Positions 35,338 through 44,706 of a stretch of DNA of 64,000 bases are shown here, one piece after another. Position 1 is the first letter of the stretch, and every line of letters starts with the position of its first letter. The notes below the pieces were generated by a model. The model made no database searches. It saw nothing but the letters and a program-made list of their open reading frames with translations, and was not told the DNA's origin. The translations under genes and the position numbers were made by a program. Origin of the DNA: Candidatus Obscuribacterales bacterium (GTDB lineage Bacteria > Cyanobacteriota > Vampirovibrionia > Obscuribacterales > Obscuribacteraceae); contig JAKFVU010000003.1 of NCBI GenBank assembly GCA_021732025.1, forward strand, positions 1 through 64,000, in the 5' to 3' direction.

Positions 35338-35907
35338 CTAATCAGGAATTGATAAATATTGTGGTGGCACTGCATCGGTCAACCAAACACTATTTTCACT
35401 AACAAAGAAAAGATGCCCGTCTTTGTGCATTCGGGCCGCATCAACTTGCAGCAAAACCGGCTGACCATAACGTTTCCCAACGGCAAGTGCTGTGTCAGTC
35501 GCAGTCGATAGGTGAACATGATGACGGCCTTGCTTAAGCAAACCTTGCTCACGAATTGATTGAACGAAGCGAGAAGCAGTGCCGTGATATAGAACTGCTG
35601 GTGGTGGCTTCTGTTCATATCCAAGTTCAACATCAAGTGAGTGTCCCTGACTAGCACGAATCATGTTGCCATCAGGGCTAAAAGCAAATCTCTGCTTGTT
35701 ATTTTCTGCCACCATTTTGGCCAATAAATCAGCTGATATTTTTCTTCCATGAGCATTGCAAGCGTCAAGTAAAACCTGCACGTCAACCCAACCAGATTGA
35801 TCTAAGGTCAATCCGATAACTTCCGGCTTGTGCCTGAGCACCAGTGATAGAAACCGACTGAGAGATTGCTCACTATTTTTGGCAGCGATAAAACTCAACC
35901 TCCACAA
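35338..35907 (-). CDS. kptA: RNA 2'-phosphotransferase, Tpt1/KptA family
   Basis: Up to 189 residues. The family removes an internal 2'-phosphate from RNA using NAD+. Hallmarks are all present: LSLVLRHKPE, then RASQGHS, LYHGTASRF and HHVHLS. The start is odd. The frame opens at TTG 35907, but the only good Shine-Dalgarno (GTGGAGG) lies inside the frame, nine bases before an ATC codon at 35889-35887. A start there would give the same N-terminal length as E. coli KptA. Bacterial substrates are unclear. Confidence 0.9.
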   Translation of the reverse strand: MWRLSFIAAKNSEQSLSRFLSLVLRHKPEVIGLTLDQSGWVDVQVLLDACNAHGRKISADLLAKMVAENNKQRFAFSPDGNMIRASQGHSLDVELGYEQKPPPAVLYHGTASRFVQSIREQGLLKQGRHHVHLSTATDTALAVGKRYGQPVLLQVDAARMHKDGHLFFVSENSVWLTDAVPPQYLSIPD

Positions 35908-35977
35908 GTAGATAAAAGCTAGAACTCGCTATATATGAGCTAACCGCAAAGCTGCTCAAACGAGAAATAAAGCGAAA

Positions 35978-35999
35978 GGGCGCCACCGAAGTAGCGCCC
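35978..35999 (-). terminator. Terminator of hpf
   Basis: GGGCGC and GCGCCC pair across a ten-base loop; T-rich sequence follows on the minus strand. It lies 25 bases after the hpf stop. Confidence 0.65.
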
Positions 36000-36023
36000 T
36001 GTGAAACCCATTCAGGGCTGAAC

Positions 36024-36617
36024 CTAAGCCTCCGGCTCAATCAACCCATAGTTGCCGTCGCGACGGTGATAGACCGTATTGACGTGATTGGTCTCAGAAT
36101 TTATGAACATAAAGAAGTCATGTCCAAGAAGGTCCATGTGCTTACAGGCTTCATCAGCCATCATAGGCTTGAGCGGGAAGCGTTTTGAACGCACAATCTT
36201 CGGTCGAACATCAGCACCATTTGCTGGTTCTTTACCAACGTTGAAATCAATTGGCTCGAGATCATCATCATCAGACAACTCTGGGCTTTCGTCGTCGTAC
36301 TCCTTAGCCTTCCCAGTCTTGGTGTAATGTCGAGTCTTGTACTTACGCAATTGCCGCTCGATCTTATCGGCGACCAAATCAATCGAAGCGTACATATTTT
36401 CGGTGGCTTCTTCGCCCCGAATAACGTTGCCGTTGACCTTAATTGTGATTTCCGCCTTCTGGCTCTTCGCAATGGAAGGGTTCTTCGCCACACTCAATAA
36501 AGCTGTGCAATCGAGCTTGTGATCAAAGTGCTTTTGGGCTCGCTGCAACTTCTCAGTCAAATACTCCTTGAGAGCGGGTGTTAGTTCAATATTGCGTCCA
36601 GTTACGGTTACTAGCAT
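36024..36617 (-). CDS. hpf: Ribosome hibernation promoting factor, long form
   Basis: 197 residues from ATG 36617, set by GGAGG six bases upstream; the frame opens at 36665. An N-terminal S30AE domain (VTGRNIELTPALKEYL, SIDLVADKIERQLRKYK) is followed by an acidic linker and the C-terminal dimerisation domain (KRFPLKPMMADEACKHMDLL, HDFFMFIN, VYHRRDGNYGLIEP). The long form dimerises 70S ribosomes into 100S particles in non-growing cells. Probably monocistronic. Confidence 0.93.
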   Translation of the reverse strand: MLVTVTGRNIELTPALKEYLTEKLQRAQKHFDHKLDCTALLSVAKNPSIAKSQKAEITIKVNGNVIRGEEATENMYASIDLVADKIERQLRKYKTRHYTKTGKAKEYDDESPELSDDDDLEPIDFNVGKEPANGADVRPKIVRSKRFPLKPMMADEACKHMDLLGHDFFMFINSETNHVNTVYHRRDGNYGLIEPEA

Positions 36618-36932
36618 AACTATCCTCCGAGACGAAGGGATAAATAAAACATCCGAATGCGGCACTGGCCTTTATTTGCATCAAACATAATCAAGAATAT
36701 TTTGGTTCAAGTTCAGCAAGAATCAAGCATAAAATCCCACAAGCACACTGGCCTGCAGGATTCGCGAAGATCTAAATCAACTTCAAAAGAAATATCCCTG
36801 ACGCTGTTTAAAGCAGAGTGCTCATTAAATGAGCCAAACGAGTAGTCGACGATACGGTGTTCCGATAATTTCCTACCCGGCTTGAGAGCCGCTATAACCA
36901 TATTGGCAGAAAACCAATTTTTCGGCTCATTT
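36618..36932. other. Intergenic region upstream of hpf
   Basis: It presumably holds the hpf promoter, but no hexamer pair stands out. Nothing else recognised. Confidence 0.35.
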
Positions 36933-38423
36933 TTAGTGATTTAGGTCTTCAAATAGCTGGGCGGCATCAAGGTAGTTGATGTGATGTTGCTTGCCACTAA
37001 ACTTGACGTCAGCAGGCGACAACAACTTGGCTTCTCCAGCGGCATACACCGGGGCAACGAAGAGTCTCTCCACGCGAGTTGGACGGTTCATCGACAGGTA
37101 TGAACTAGAGCTTGAACCTGCCGGTGCAGCTTGCTTTTGATTAGCCCTAAACAAATTGGTTTTATGATGTGCCTTGTTTTGACTTATAACAGCCTTCTTG
37201 GCCACAGTCACAAACTTCTGGCCAGCTTCTAAGCTAATTGGCGAGATTAAATCGTCATCTACAGCCATCTCAGGATATTCGCTTGCCACCAAGTCCACAA
37301 CTCCTAGGCGCTTGAAATAACCGAATGCCTCGCTGGAGTCATTAATGTTAGGCACTTTCAAACCGTGAGCGACTACTTTCATAAACTCACCACGGCTCAA
37401 GGCCTTAGCTGGGTCGAAGGTTGGCGGATTGGCGACAACGCCTCGAGAAAGAAGAGTTCTCAACACCACTAGGCGATGGCGCCCATTGGCTGGCATCAAA
37501 TCAGAGTAGCGTGACATGGCCCCAAACTGTTCTTCAGTGGTCTTTTGGTTGGGATACAGGCTAGCGCTCTGGGCGCCTACATCGCGGCAAGCACGAATAA
37601 ACTCAGTTATTTCATTTGCCCGAGTACCCATACCGTCGCCAATCACGTGCACTTCGACGTCTGGCTTCTCTGTCAGCTGTCTAACCCGCTCAACTGTCCG
37701 CTTTGTATAAGTGTAGGCGTCGACTGTCTGATATCGGCCATTCCAGTAAGCCATAGGAGCAATGACATCATAGTATTTAGCCAGGCTCTTCCATGGAGTC
37801 AGGGCCACCATAGGAGCACGGTTCAAGGGGCTATAGACTACGGCCATCATTGGATAACCATTGCCGAGCGCGTCTCTTATATGTTTACTGTAGGTTTCAA
37901 CAACTGCCTTATTTAGGTTGTTCTCCAAATTAGGGGCAATTCCGTCCAAACGCTCACCGTTAGGTGTGCGGAAGCGGGCCGCGACAATCATCTTATCTGC
38001 ATCTGAAATCGGGCTCTTTAACTCGGCAAACGACCAAGCGATGACTCTAATTTTGTACTTATGGCAAGCTTCAATTAATTGACCCAGCTCAGTAGGCTGA
38101 GTGATGGCCTCGGTGGTGCTACGCGAGGTTTGCACAAAAAGGTTGCGAATGCCTGTGCTGTAAAGCTTTTGGCAATATCCTTCTACGTCAGTTTTAGGGT
38201 AATTCCAAAGATTAACCCAGACGCCCGAACCCTCAGCCATCCCGGGAGGGTTAGCTTCATTTTCAGGAACGATACTGGAAACTACCAGTGGTTGCCTTTC
38301 TACTGGTAAGCCACCACTGGCTGTGGCGCTCTGCCCGGAGCTAAAAATTAGGCTCAACGCTGAAAGGGTTACAGAGACTGCGGTAGTAAGCTTTGACTTG
38401 CGCAGAAGAGAATTATTAATCAT
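36933..38423 (-). CDS. Exported TIM-barrel glycoside-hydrolase-like protein
   Basis: 496 residues from ATG 38423. A signal peptide ends SATAS. Residues about 65-315 look like a barrel of the putative glycosidase group often annotated as glycosyl hydrolase-like: GVWVNLWNYPKTD, RNLFVQTSRSTTEA, KIRVIAWSFAELKSP, RLDGIAPNLEN, YDVIAPMAYWNGRY. Near residue 345 a segment (ALSRGEFMKVVAHGL) resembles an S-layer-homology (SLH) unit, which would suit cell-wall binding. Substrate and activity are unknown; the barrel call is by pattern only. Confidence 0.6.
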   Translation of the reverse strand: MINNSLLRKSKLTTAVSVTLSALSLIFSSGQSATASGGLPVERQPLVVSSIVPENEANPPGMAEGSGVWVNLWNYPKTDVEGYCQKLYSTGIRNLFVQTSRSTTEAITQPTELGQLIEACHKYKIRVIAWSFAELKSPISDADKMIVAARFRTPNGERLDGIAPNLENNLNKAVVETYSKHIRDALGNGYPMMAVVYSPLNRAPMVALTPWKSLAKYYDVIAPMAYWNGRYQTVDAYTYTKRTVERVRQLTEKPDVEVHVIGDGMGTRANEITEFIRACRDVGAQSASLYPNQKTTEEQFGAMSRYSDLMPANGRHRLVVLRTLLSRGVVANPPTFDPAKALSRGEFMKVVAHGLKVPNINDSSEAFGYFKRLGVVDLVASEYPEMAVDDDLISPISLEAGQKFVTVAKKAVISQNKAHHKTNLFRANQKQAAPAGSSSSSYLSMNRPTRVERLFVAPVYAAGEAKLLSPADVKFSGKQHHINYLDAAQLFEDLNH

Positions 38424-38687
38424 GGCTACCAGTCTTAAATATGGATGCTAATTTTTCTAGTATAGATGTGGTATCAATCAAGCGCCATCTATTTTTTTCC
38501 GATTGCGTTTGTAAAAGGCCCTCAGGACCATAAATATGAATCTTTTGAGTATATATATTCCACATTCACTTGCGCTTTTATCAGTCACGCGGGCAGATTG
38601 CAAGAGTTGGGCCCTCTGTGGGTATGTAGGTGGGTGATATGCTGGAATTCAGTCACATTAATCTTACTAGCCAAGGCAAGAGAGACA

Positions 38688-39296
38688 ATGAATAAAAAGG
38701 AAGAGGAAATTCAACGCAAGTTGCTGGAGCTGGAAAGTTCAGTCCTCAAAGATCAAGTGGAGCTTGTGAGCGGCGGACGTAGCGATTTGACCACCGGCAA
38801 AAAGGGTGGAGCTATGGCAAACGGTCGAGGCAGCTCAGCCGGCAGCAGCATGACCAACAGTGGCAGCAATAGCGGCAGCGCCCCCTTGAACAAGTCGGAT
38901 GGCTTTTATTTTGGCGGTTTTGCTCTGTTGATATTAGGAATGGTTTTAGTAGCTATGCACGTCACTGTACGCAGCAGTTTTCTTGCCATGCTAATGGGTG
39001 GTGGAGGCGGCTTAGCTCTCTTCTTATTGCCGCTCCTAGCTGGCATAGGCATGATGGTTTACAACTACAAAAATAAATGGGGCAGCATCGTCACTGGTGG
39101 CAGCTGTGCCTTAATGCTTCTAGCAATTCTGTTTACTTTGAATTTCGGATTTCCTCCGTTATCACTGATGCAAACAGTGCTAATGTTCTTGCCCTTTGCC
39201 ATAGGTAGCGCGTTTGTCGTGAAGGGTATGGGTGGGCCGCAGGGTTTAATGGAAGCAGTTAAAACTTGCCTCCCCAATCGCGAAGATGCTAAATAA
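38688..39296 (+). CDS. Four-helix membrane protein with Ser/Gly linker
   Basis: 202 residues from ATG 38688. The frame stays open upstream to 38466, but that part looks non-coding. A charged N-terminal helix (KEEEIQRKLLELES) is followed by a Ser/Gly/Asn-rich linker at about 38-68 and four membrane segments (FGGFALLILGMVLVAMHV, LALFLLPLLAGIGMMVY, LMLLAILFTLNFGF, TVLMFLPFAIGSAFVV). No family recognised. It precedes the ThpR gene by 36 bases. Confidence 0.6.
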   Translation: MNKKEEEIQRKLLELESSVLKDQVELVSGGRSDLTTGKKGGAMANGRGSSAGSSMTNSGSNSGSAPLNKSDGFYFGGFALLILGMVLVAMHVTVRSSFLAMLMGGGGGLALFLLPLLAGIGMMVYNYKNKWGSIVTGGSCALMLLAILFTLNFGFPPLSLMQTVLMFLPFAIGSAFVVKGMGGPQGLMEAVKTCLPNREDAK

Positions 39297-39332
39297 TGCC
39301 GTCTGCAACTTCTGCAAGCACCACCCGTTGAC

Positions 39333-39884
39333 ATGCCTCGGCTTTTCGTTGGCAGCTTTTTAGACCTCCCAGAGGCAGAACGAATTAGCTCAATAGCTCA
39401 AACGCGAGCAGATTCGCCGGGTCTTCGTGCATTGCCCAAAGAAAAGCTGCACATCACCTGGCTGTTCTTAGGCATGGTTAGAGGCGAATCTATACCCCAG
39501 ATAGCAGACAACCTGACCGAAGTTCGAAAAAGACTGAAAGAGAAAATCGCTGGCGTAGTGACAGAAATTACCTACGATCACCTAGAGCTATGGCCCAGCA
39601 CAAACAAAGCCCGAGTAGCCGTTCTTTGTCCGTCGAAGACACTACCAGAGGTGTCAATCGTCGCAGCCCAAATCAAAGAGTCACTAGCTGGCTATCAGGA
39701 AAGTATCGACAACTATCCTCAATTCAAACCACATGTAACTCTTTATAGAATTAGTCAAACTGGCATCCAGAGCACAATCGACCTGCTGCCTCACTTTGAA
39801 AATTTGAGCCCAGTAAAACAAACAATCAGCATAGACAGCATTCGCCTGATTGAAAGCGATGGAGGCTACACAATAATTGCATAG
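39333..39884 (+). CDS. thpR: RNA 2',3'-cyclic phosphodiesterase (ThpR/LigT family)
   Basis: 183 residues, normal for the 2H phosphoesterase family. The two catalytic histidine motifs are visible: HITWLFLG near residue 46 and HVTLYRI near 130. The start MPRLFVGSFLDLPE is typical. It hydrolyses 2',3'-cyclic phosphate ends of RNA. It lies 4 kb from the 2'-phosphotransferase gene, so two RNA-end-processing enzymes occur in this region without being in one operon. Confidence 0.9.
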   Translation: MPRLFVGSFLDLPEAERISSIAQTRADSPGLRALPKEKLHITWLFLGMVRGESIPQIADNLTEVRKRLKEKIAGVVTEITYDHLELWPSTNKARVAVLCPSKTLPEVSIVAAQIKESLAGYQESIDNYPQFKPHVTLYRISQTGIQSTIDLLPHFENLSPVKQTISIDSIRLIESDGGYTIIA

Positions 39885-39889
39885 CCTCC
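39861..39889 (+). terminator. Terminator overlapping the thpR stop
   Basis: GGAGGCTA and TAGCCTCC form the stem across a 13-base loop; the stop codon lies in the second arm, and a T-rich stretch follows. Confidence 0.55.
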
Positions 39890-39946
39890 GCTTTGTAATT
39901 TTAGATTTGTTGAACCTTCGGGCCGTAGAGCTTTCGCTATAGTGCT

Positions 39947-41536
39947 TTAGATATCTTCGCCCGGCAGTGGTGCACTACCAGGGGTGCCGAGGGCACCTTC
40001 AGGTGGGAGTGTCTGCGAGCGAGTAGGAGCTGGTGCACCAGCAGGAGAGCCGGCTGCAGAACCGGAACTAGATGAAGAACCAGAACTAGATGGCTTGTTT
40101 CGAACAGAAGGATCTGCCTGACTAGGTTCTGGTACTGGTGACTCGATTACTTGGCCAGGCTGTGGCAAAGAACCAGGTGGTGGAATGGTTGCTGGATTTA
40201 TGCGAAATGAACGTACGCCAGTACTTCCAGAGCTATTGCCGGCACTTGAGCCAGAGTTATAGCCAGGACCAGCAGGAATATAGCTTGGAGTTACACTCGC
40301 TGGCATAAAGGCTGGCACCGCAGCTGGTTCCACCCGGATAGTATTGGTCATAGTTGTTTTGACTGCATTTACAGTTGTATTTACAGTTGTTGTCGGGGCC
40401 TCAATATCGCTAGGCAGCGAAACAGGCTTGGATAGCTGAGTGTGCGGCTTCATGTAAGTATTGACCGGCACTTCTACGTCATGCTTCCAACGCTTAGCCT
40501 CGTCTTTAATTCTATTAGAGCGGTAAGCAATTGCTTGATTGCGGAAGCTATTCTTGCTAGCAATGAAACCGTCCCAGTCGAAATTAACAGGATCAGTATG
40601 GTCGCCTTGCTGAGCATATCGGTGGGTAATGATCTTGTCGTTTTCAACATTGTAGCGAGTCTGCAAGTAGCCCACCAAGCGGGTTACAGCACGAAGCTGC
40701 GCTTGTGGATAATTCTGCGAGCCGGTGTGGTTTATTTCGATACCAATACTGTTGTCGTTATTGATACCAGGAAGAGTCTTAAAGATATTGACGTGTACTG
40801 TCGCTAAATCTGGATCAACTGCTTGAATGATGGTGCCGTCGCGATCGACCACATATTGAGCACCAGGATGGCGGATTCCCATTGAACTCCAGCTATCAAT
40901 CACTCGCACACCAGAAACGGGAATTCCAGTTTCTGTTGAATGCATGACTATATATTTGACCGGCTCTCTGCGCCAGAAGATGCCACCATGAAGGGGATGA
41001 TATTTCACCACACCTGCACGCACCAGAACTCTTGCGGCGTATGCATCTGCTGACCCACTATCAAATGCAGAGGCAATGGCGTTGGCATTTTGTGCGTCGA
41101 GTGGCGAAGTATCAAAACTTGGTGCGTTTCTCATAAAGAGACCGATCGGATAAGCATATCTTGGTTTCGGCGCAGCATGCGCAACTGCATGATGGTGTCT
41201 CGAGGTATGGGCAGCGACGGCGCGACCGCGGCCACGTCTGCTGGTACGGGAGCTAGCAACGACTCGACTCGAACGGGAACGGCTTGCCACAACTCTGGTT
41301 GATCTACTGCTTCTACTACTTTTTACAGACTTGCCACTGCGACCCTTAGTAGTCGAAGTGCGAACAGAATGACTAGAAGAAGCGCTGCTGTGTTTTCTAG
41401 CTTCAACTTCACTTGGAATAAAAACAAGCGATGTTAATGCCAACAAAACAGGCAATAAGCGAGAAATAAATTGAGTACCCGTTGCTTTCTCAAGCCCTAT
41501 TAAATTCAAGCTGTCGAACAAGCGGCAGTCCCCCAC
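39947..41536 (-). CDS. N-acetylmuramoyl-L-alanine amidase, exported, with disordered tails
   Basis: 529 residues from GTG 41536 (start uncertain). A signal-type segment (LLPVLLALTSLVFI) is followed by a Ser/Arg-rich basic region (about 45-120). The amidase_2/PGRP domain at about 190-320 shows the zinc-ligand motifs VMHSTETG and ITHRYAQQGDHTDP, plus GAQYVVDRDGTIIQ and IGIEINHTG. The last 200 residues are Pro/Ser/Thr-rich. It would cleave the amide between N-acetylmuramate and the stem peptide in cell-wall turnover. The basic Ser/Arg region could bind peptidoglycan or polyanions. Confidence 0.85.
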   Translation of the reverse strand: MGDCRLFDSLNLIGLEKATGTQFISRLLPVLLALTSLVFIPSEVEARKHSSASSSHSVRTSTTKGRSGKSVKSSRSSRSTRVVASRSRSSRVVASSRTSRRGRGRAVAAHTSRHHHAVAHAAPKPRYAYPIGLFMRNAPSFDTSPLDAQNANAIASAFDSGSADAYAARVLVRAGVVKYHPLHGGIFWRREPVKYIVMHSTETGIPVSGVRVIDSWSSMGIRHPGAQYVVDRDGTIIQAVDPDLATVHVNIFKTLPGINNDNSIGIEINHTGSQNYPQAQLRAVTRLVGYLQTRYNVENDKIITHRYAQQGDHTDPVNFDWDGFIASKNSFRNQAIAYRSNRIKDEAKRWKHDVEVPVNTYMKPHTQLSKPVSLPSDIEAPTTTVNTTVNAVKTTMTNTIRVEPAAVPAFMPASVTPSYIPAGPGYNSGSSAGNSSGSTGVRSFRINPATIPPPGSLPQPGQVIESPVPEPSQADPSVRNKPSSSGSSSSSGSAAGSPAGAPAPTRSQTLPPEGALGTPGSAPLPGEDI

Positions 41537-41727
41537 ACATTAAATACTAAAATTACAGCACTAGATTCAAACAATCAGAGTGAATCTTTCGAGTTATACC
41601 AACTGGGTGCAAAGCAAAATAAATAGCCACCACCCATAGCACTGACCAATATTATAAAATATAAATAGCAATGGCGCAACGACTGAGTTTCAGTCTTCGC
41701 ACACTTTTTGCTGAACGGTCGACTAAA

Positions 41728-42930
41728 TTAGTCGATCCAGCCACCGCCCAAGATATAGGTATCAGTCAAATCGTATATACCAAGCACTTGGCCTGGGGTG
41801 ATAGCTGGCTGAGGCTCATGGAAGACCACCCGCACCTGAGCATCAGGCATGGGGTAGACAGTGGCCGGTTCAGCTTTTGAGTTATAGCGAATTTTGGCCA
41901 GGGCTTCGAATGGTTCCACCGGTGGTGTCTCCATCAACCAATTGGCAGCAGAAGCTGTAAGCTCCTTACGCAACAAAGCTTCAGGTGGCCCAACGTATAC
42001 AGTGCGAGTATCTGGGTCAATGGAAGTCACGTAAAGTGGCTCGTGATAAGCAATTCCGAGACCTTTGCGTTGACCAATGGTGTAGTTGAATGTGCCTTGA
42101 TGTTGACCCAGCATTTCTGCCGTAATCGTATGAACGATTGGCCCAGGCTCAGCGGTGAGGAAGTTGCCCAAGTATTGCTGAGTCGTTGTGCCACGCGGGA
42201 TGAAACAAAGATCTTGACTATCAGGCTTATTGGCAGTGACTAATCCACCTTCATCAGCCAAGGCACGAATTTCATCTTTACTGAAATCACCAAGGGGAAG
42301 CAGGGTAGCTTTGAGTTGCTCCATAGTTAAGCCCCAAAGAACATACGACTGATCTTTACGAGGGTCTTTGGCTCGAGCCAATCTAAAGCCGTCTTCAGTT
42401 TCGACTACGCGCGCATAGTGCCCAGTAGCGATATATCTGGCTTGCAAAATCTTTTGACTGTAGCGCAGCAAAGCTCCCCACTTCACCAATGTGTTGCAAA
42501 CACTGCATGGCAAGGGAGTTTTAGCGCGAGCATATGATTGTGGAAATGTATCGATAATCTCAGCCTTGAACATTTCACGCAAATCGACAGCGTGATGCTC
42601 AATACCTAGTTGTTCGCAGACTCGGGCGGCATCAACCATTCCCGTGTCGCAACAGCGGCTACCAGACTTAATCAGCCAGCCAGTGACACCAATGACGTCA
42701 TAACCAGCTTTGATCATTTCCATGGCGGTGACGCTTGAATCTACACCACCACTCATCAAAACAGCCACACGAGTCTTGTTGGCTTGTACTGGCGAAACTA
42801 CCCGTTTAGAAGCCACCGCGCAAACGGCTTCTACCGCTTCAGCGCTGGGCATATCTGATTGCGCCTCGCCTAAATTGCGATTCACCGGCTTATCGACGGC
42901 TTGTTCGATGTCAGTCTCAACAGTACTCAT
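41728..42930 (-). CDS. mnmA: tRNA-specific 2-thiouridylase MnmA
   Basis: 400 residues from ATG 42930, with about 45 extra N-terminal residues compared with typical MnmA. It makes 2-thiouridine at the tRNA wobble position. Features: PP-loop VLMSGGVDSSVTAMEM near residue 57, first catalytic Cys in LPCSVCNTLVKWGAL near 140, second Cys in SQDLCFIPRG near 240, and ATGHYARV. Many bacteria have only one Cys in the first site; here CSVC offers two. Confidence 0.95.
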   Translation of the reverse strand: MSTVETDIEQAVDKPVNRNLGEAQSDMPSAEAVEAVCAVASKRVVSPVQANKTRVAVLMSGGVDSSVTAMEMIKAGYDVIGVTGWLIKSGSRCCDTGMVDAARVCEQLGIEHHAVDLREMFKAEIIDTFPQSYARAKTPLPCSVCNTLVKWGALLRYSQKILQARYIATGHYARVVETEDGFRLARAKDPRKDQSYVLWGLTMEQLKATLLPLGDFSKDEIRALADEGGLVTANKPDSQDLCFIPRGTTTQQYLGNFLTAEPGPIVHTITAEMLGQHQGTFNYTIGQRKGLGIAYHEPLYVTSIDPDTRTVYVGPPEALLRKELTASAANWLMETPPVEPFEALAKIRYNSKAEPATVYPMPDAQVRVVFHEPQPAITPGQVLGIYDLTDTYILGGGWID

Positions 42931-43080
42931 TTCCGAATTTTACTATAAGGATTGCAACTCTGTTGGCAACCATTTCTATATGTACAGACAAAATGAGTAG
43001 AAACTCACTAATACCCACTCTATACTACGCTCCAATATGCGCTTAAAAGTACGATCAAAAACCGCAGCCTAGACCGAGCC

Positions 43081-44526
43081 CTACATGCCAGTAAGGCGAC
43101 GCAGGCGCAGTTTGGCGTTGGCTGCATTCTTGCCGCGGGGAGCAAGCTTGAGATAGGTCTTGTATTCAGAAACCGCATCCCGACTACGTTCTATGCGCTC
43201 CAGCAGAACCGCAAGATTATAGTGCGCCACCGGCACATCCCCACCCGACTGCAAAATCGCCTTGCGAAAAGCCCGGTCGGCGCCAGTGTAGTCACCGCGC
43301 TCCCTGAGAATAATGCCCAGCATATTTTGTGCCAACGGATTTGTCTTCTTGCGTAGACTCGAGTCATCTATAGCTTTGCGGAAAGCAGCCTCCGCACCAG
43401 CGTTGTCCCCCATGCGGCGCAAGGCCATGCCGAGGTTGAATTGGGCCTCAGGGAAGCCGTCAGCCTTTATCATCAAGGCTTTGCGATAACTCTCTACAGC
43501 CTTCGGTAACTGGTTGAGGTTGGCTTGGCAATAGCCCAAATTGTTGAGTACAACAGGGTCTTCAGCCGCTCCGTTCTTGATGAGCGAATCGAGGTCACGG
43601 ACGGCTTCAGACCAGGCTCGGCGCTTCATGGCCTCTCTGGCCGCTTGCCGCATGGCCCCCTGCATTGCAGAGCGGCCGTCCTCATCGCCTTGCCCCTGGC
43701 CGTCTTGACCTTGTCCAGCCTGGCCCTGACCTGTCTGATTATTGTCTGAAACCGCCGCGCCTGTAAGCTTTGCTATGCGGTTCTTAGTCTCTTGAGCGTA
43801 TTTACTAACTGATTCATATTTGAGTGAGGTCTCAAAAGCCTTGACCGCAGCTGCCGTATTGTGGCGGCGTTCTTCAATCAAGCCGAGATGATAATAACTA
43901 AAGGCAGAATCGGGCTTGAGCTTGATGGCTTTGTTTACTTCGCTGAAAGCTTCATCTAATCGCCCTTCACTAAGATCAAGGGCAGCCAAGCCGCTATGAG
44001 CAGCAGCATGAGAGGGGTCAAGCTTTATTGCAATCAAATAGTTTTCGCGCGCTTCTTTCTTCTGGTTGACGTCGCGCATGGCGTTGGCGGCATAGTAATG
44101 CAATTCGGGCTCTTGGCCACCAGAAACCTTGAGGCATAGGCGCCAGTAATAGAGGGCCTCTTCGGCCTTACCTGTGGAATAGAGCACGAGGCCAAGGTTG
44201 TTCAAGGCTGGTACATAAAGGGGCTCAATGTCTAAGGCCTTGCGGTAATACTGAATAGCCTTGTCGATTTTGTTCTCATAAGCGTAAGAAAGGCCGATGT
44301 TGTTATAAGCATCGGGCACCGAAGGCTCCATCTTGATAACGATATCAAACTGGCTACGGGCCTTGTCTAGCTGCTTTGCACGCAAGAGTTTGATGCCCTC
44401 CTGCATATGCGCCACTGTATCTGGACGATAGCGGCTGCCCTCAGCCCCAACTAGTAAAGTGGAGAAGCTGAGGTTTGCGGTAATAGCCAAGACCAGGCAT
44501 AAAGCTAAGCCTGTTCGTTTTTGCAA
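43081..44526 (-). CDS. Exported TPR protein with Gly/Gln linker
   Basis: 481 residues from TTG 44526, chosen because TTGGAGG lies five bases upstream; the longer frame to 44634 includes no such site. The signal peptide covers LALCLVLAITANLSF. Two TPR blocks (residues about 35-250 and 300-480) flank a Gly/Gln-rich linker (QTGQGQAGQGQDGQGQ). Clear units include AYNNIGLSYAYENKIDKAIQ, PALNNLGLVLYSTGKAEEAL and AQFNLGMALRRMGDNAGAE. Probably a periplasmic scaffold. It is divergent from mfd. Confidence 0.75.
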   Translation of the reverse strand: MQKRTGLALCLVLAITANLSFSTLLVGAEGSRYRPDTVAHMQEGIKLLRAKQLDKARSQFDIVIKMEPSVPDAYNNIGLSYAYENKIDKAIQYYRKALDIEPLYVPALNNLGLVLYSTGKAEEALYYWRLCLKVSGGQEPELHYYAANAMRDVNQKKEARENYLIAIKLDPSHAAAHSGLAALDLSEGRLDEAFSEVNKAIKLKPDSAFSYYHLGLIEERRHNTAAAVKAFETSLKYESVSKYAQETKNRIAKLTGAAVSDNNQTGQGQAGQGQDGQGQGDEDGRSAMQGAMRQAAREAMKRRAWSEAVRDLDSLIKNGAAEDPVVLNNLGYCQANLNQLPKAVESYRKALMIKADGFPEAQFNLGMALRRMGDNAGAEAAFRKAIDDSSLRKKTNPLAQNMLGIILRERGDYTGADRAFRKAILQSGGDVPVAHYNLAVLLERIERSRDAVSEYKTYLKLAPRGKNAANAKLRLRRLTGM

Positions 44527-44706
44527 TTTTGCCTCCAAAACCTTTGAAAGCAATAATACAAGATGTAACCCTTTAGAGCCCGTTACACGTGGAGGTAGTG
44601 GCTCGAACAAAATGGTAAAATGCCTGTTTCCCAAATCGGCAAGATACTGCTCTCTTGAGCGTTGATTTTACTGATTTGCAATACGGTGAAGGGAACCCCG
44701 CAAAAA

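Noticed and set aside
38466..38687. Upstream extension of the four-TM protein
   Set aside because: The translated sequence looks non-coding and ATG 38688 gives a sensible start.
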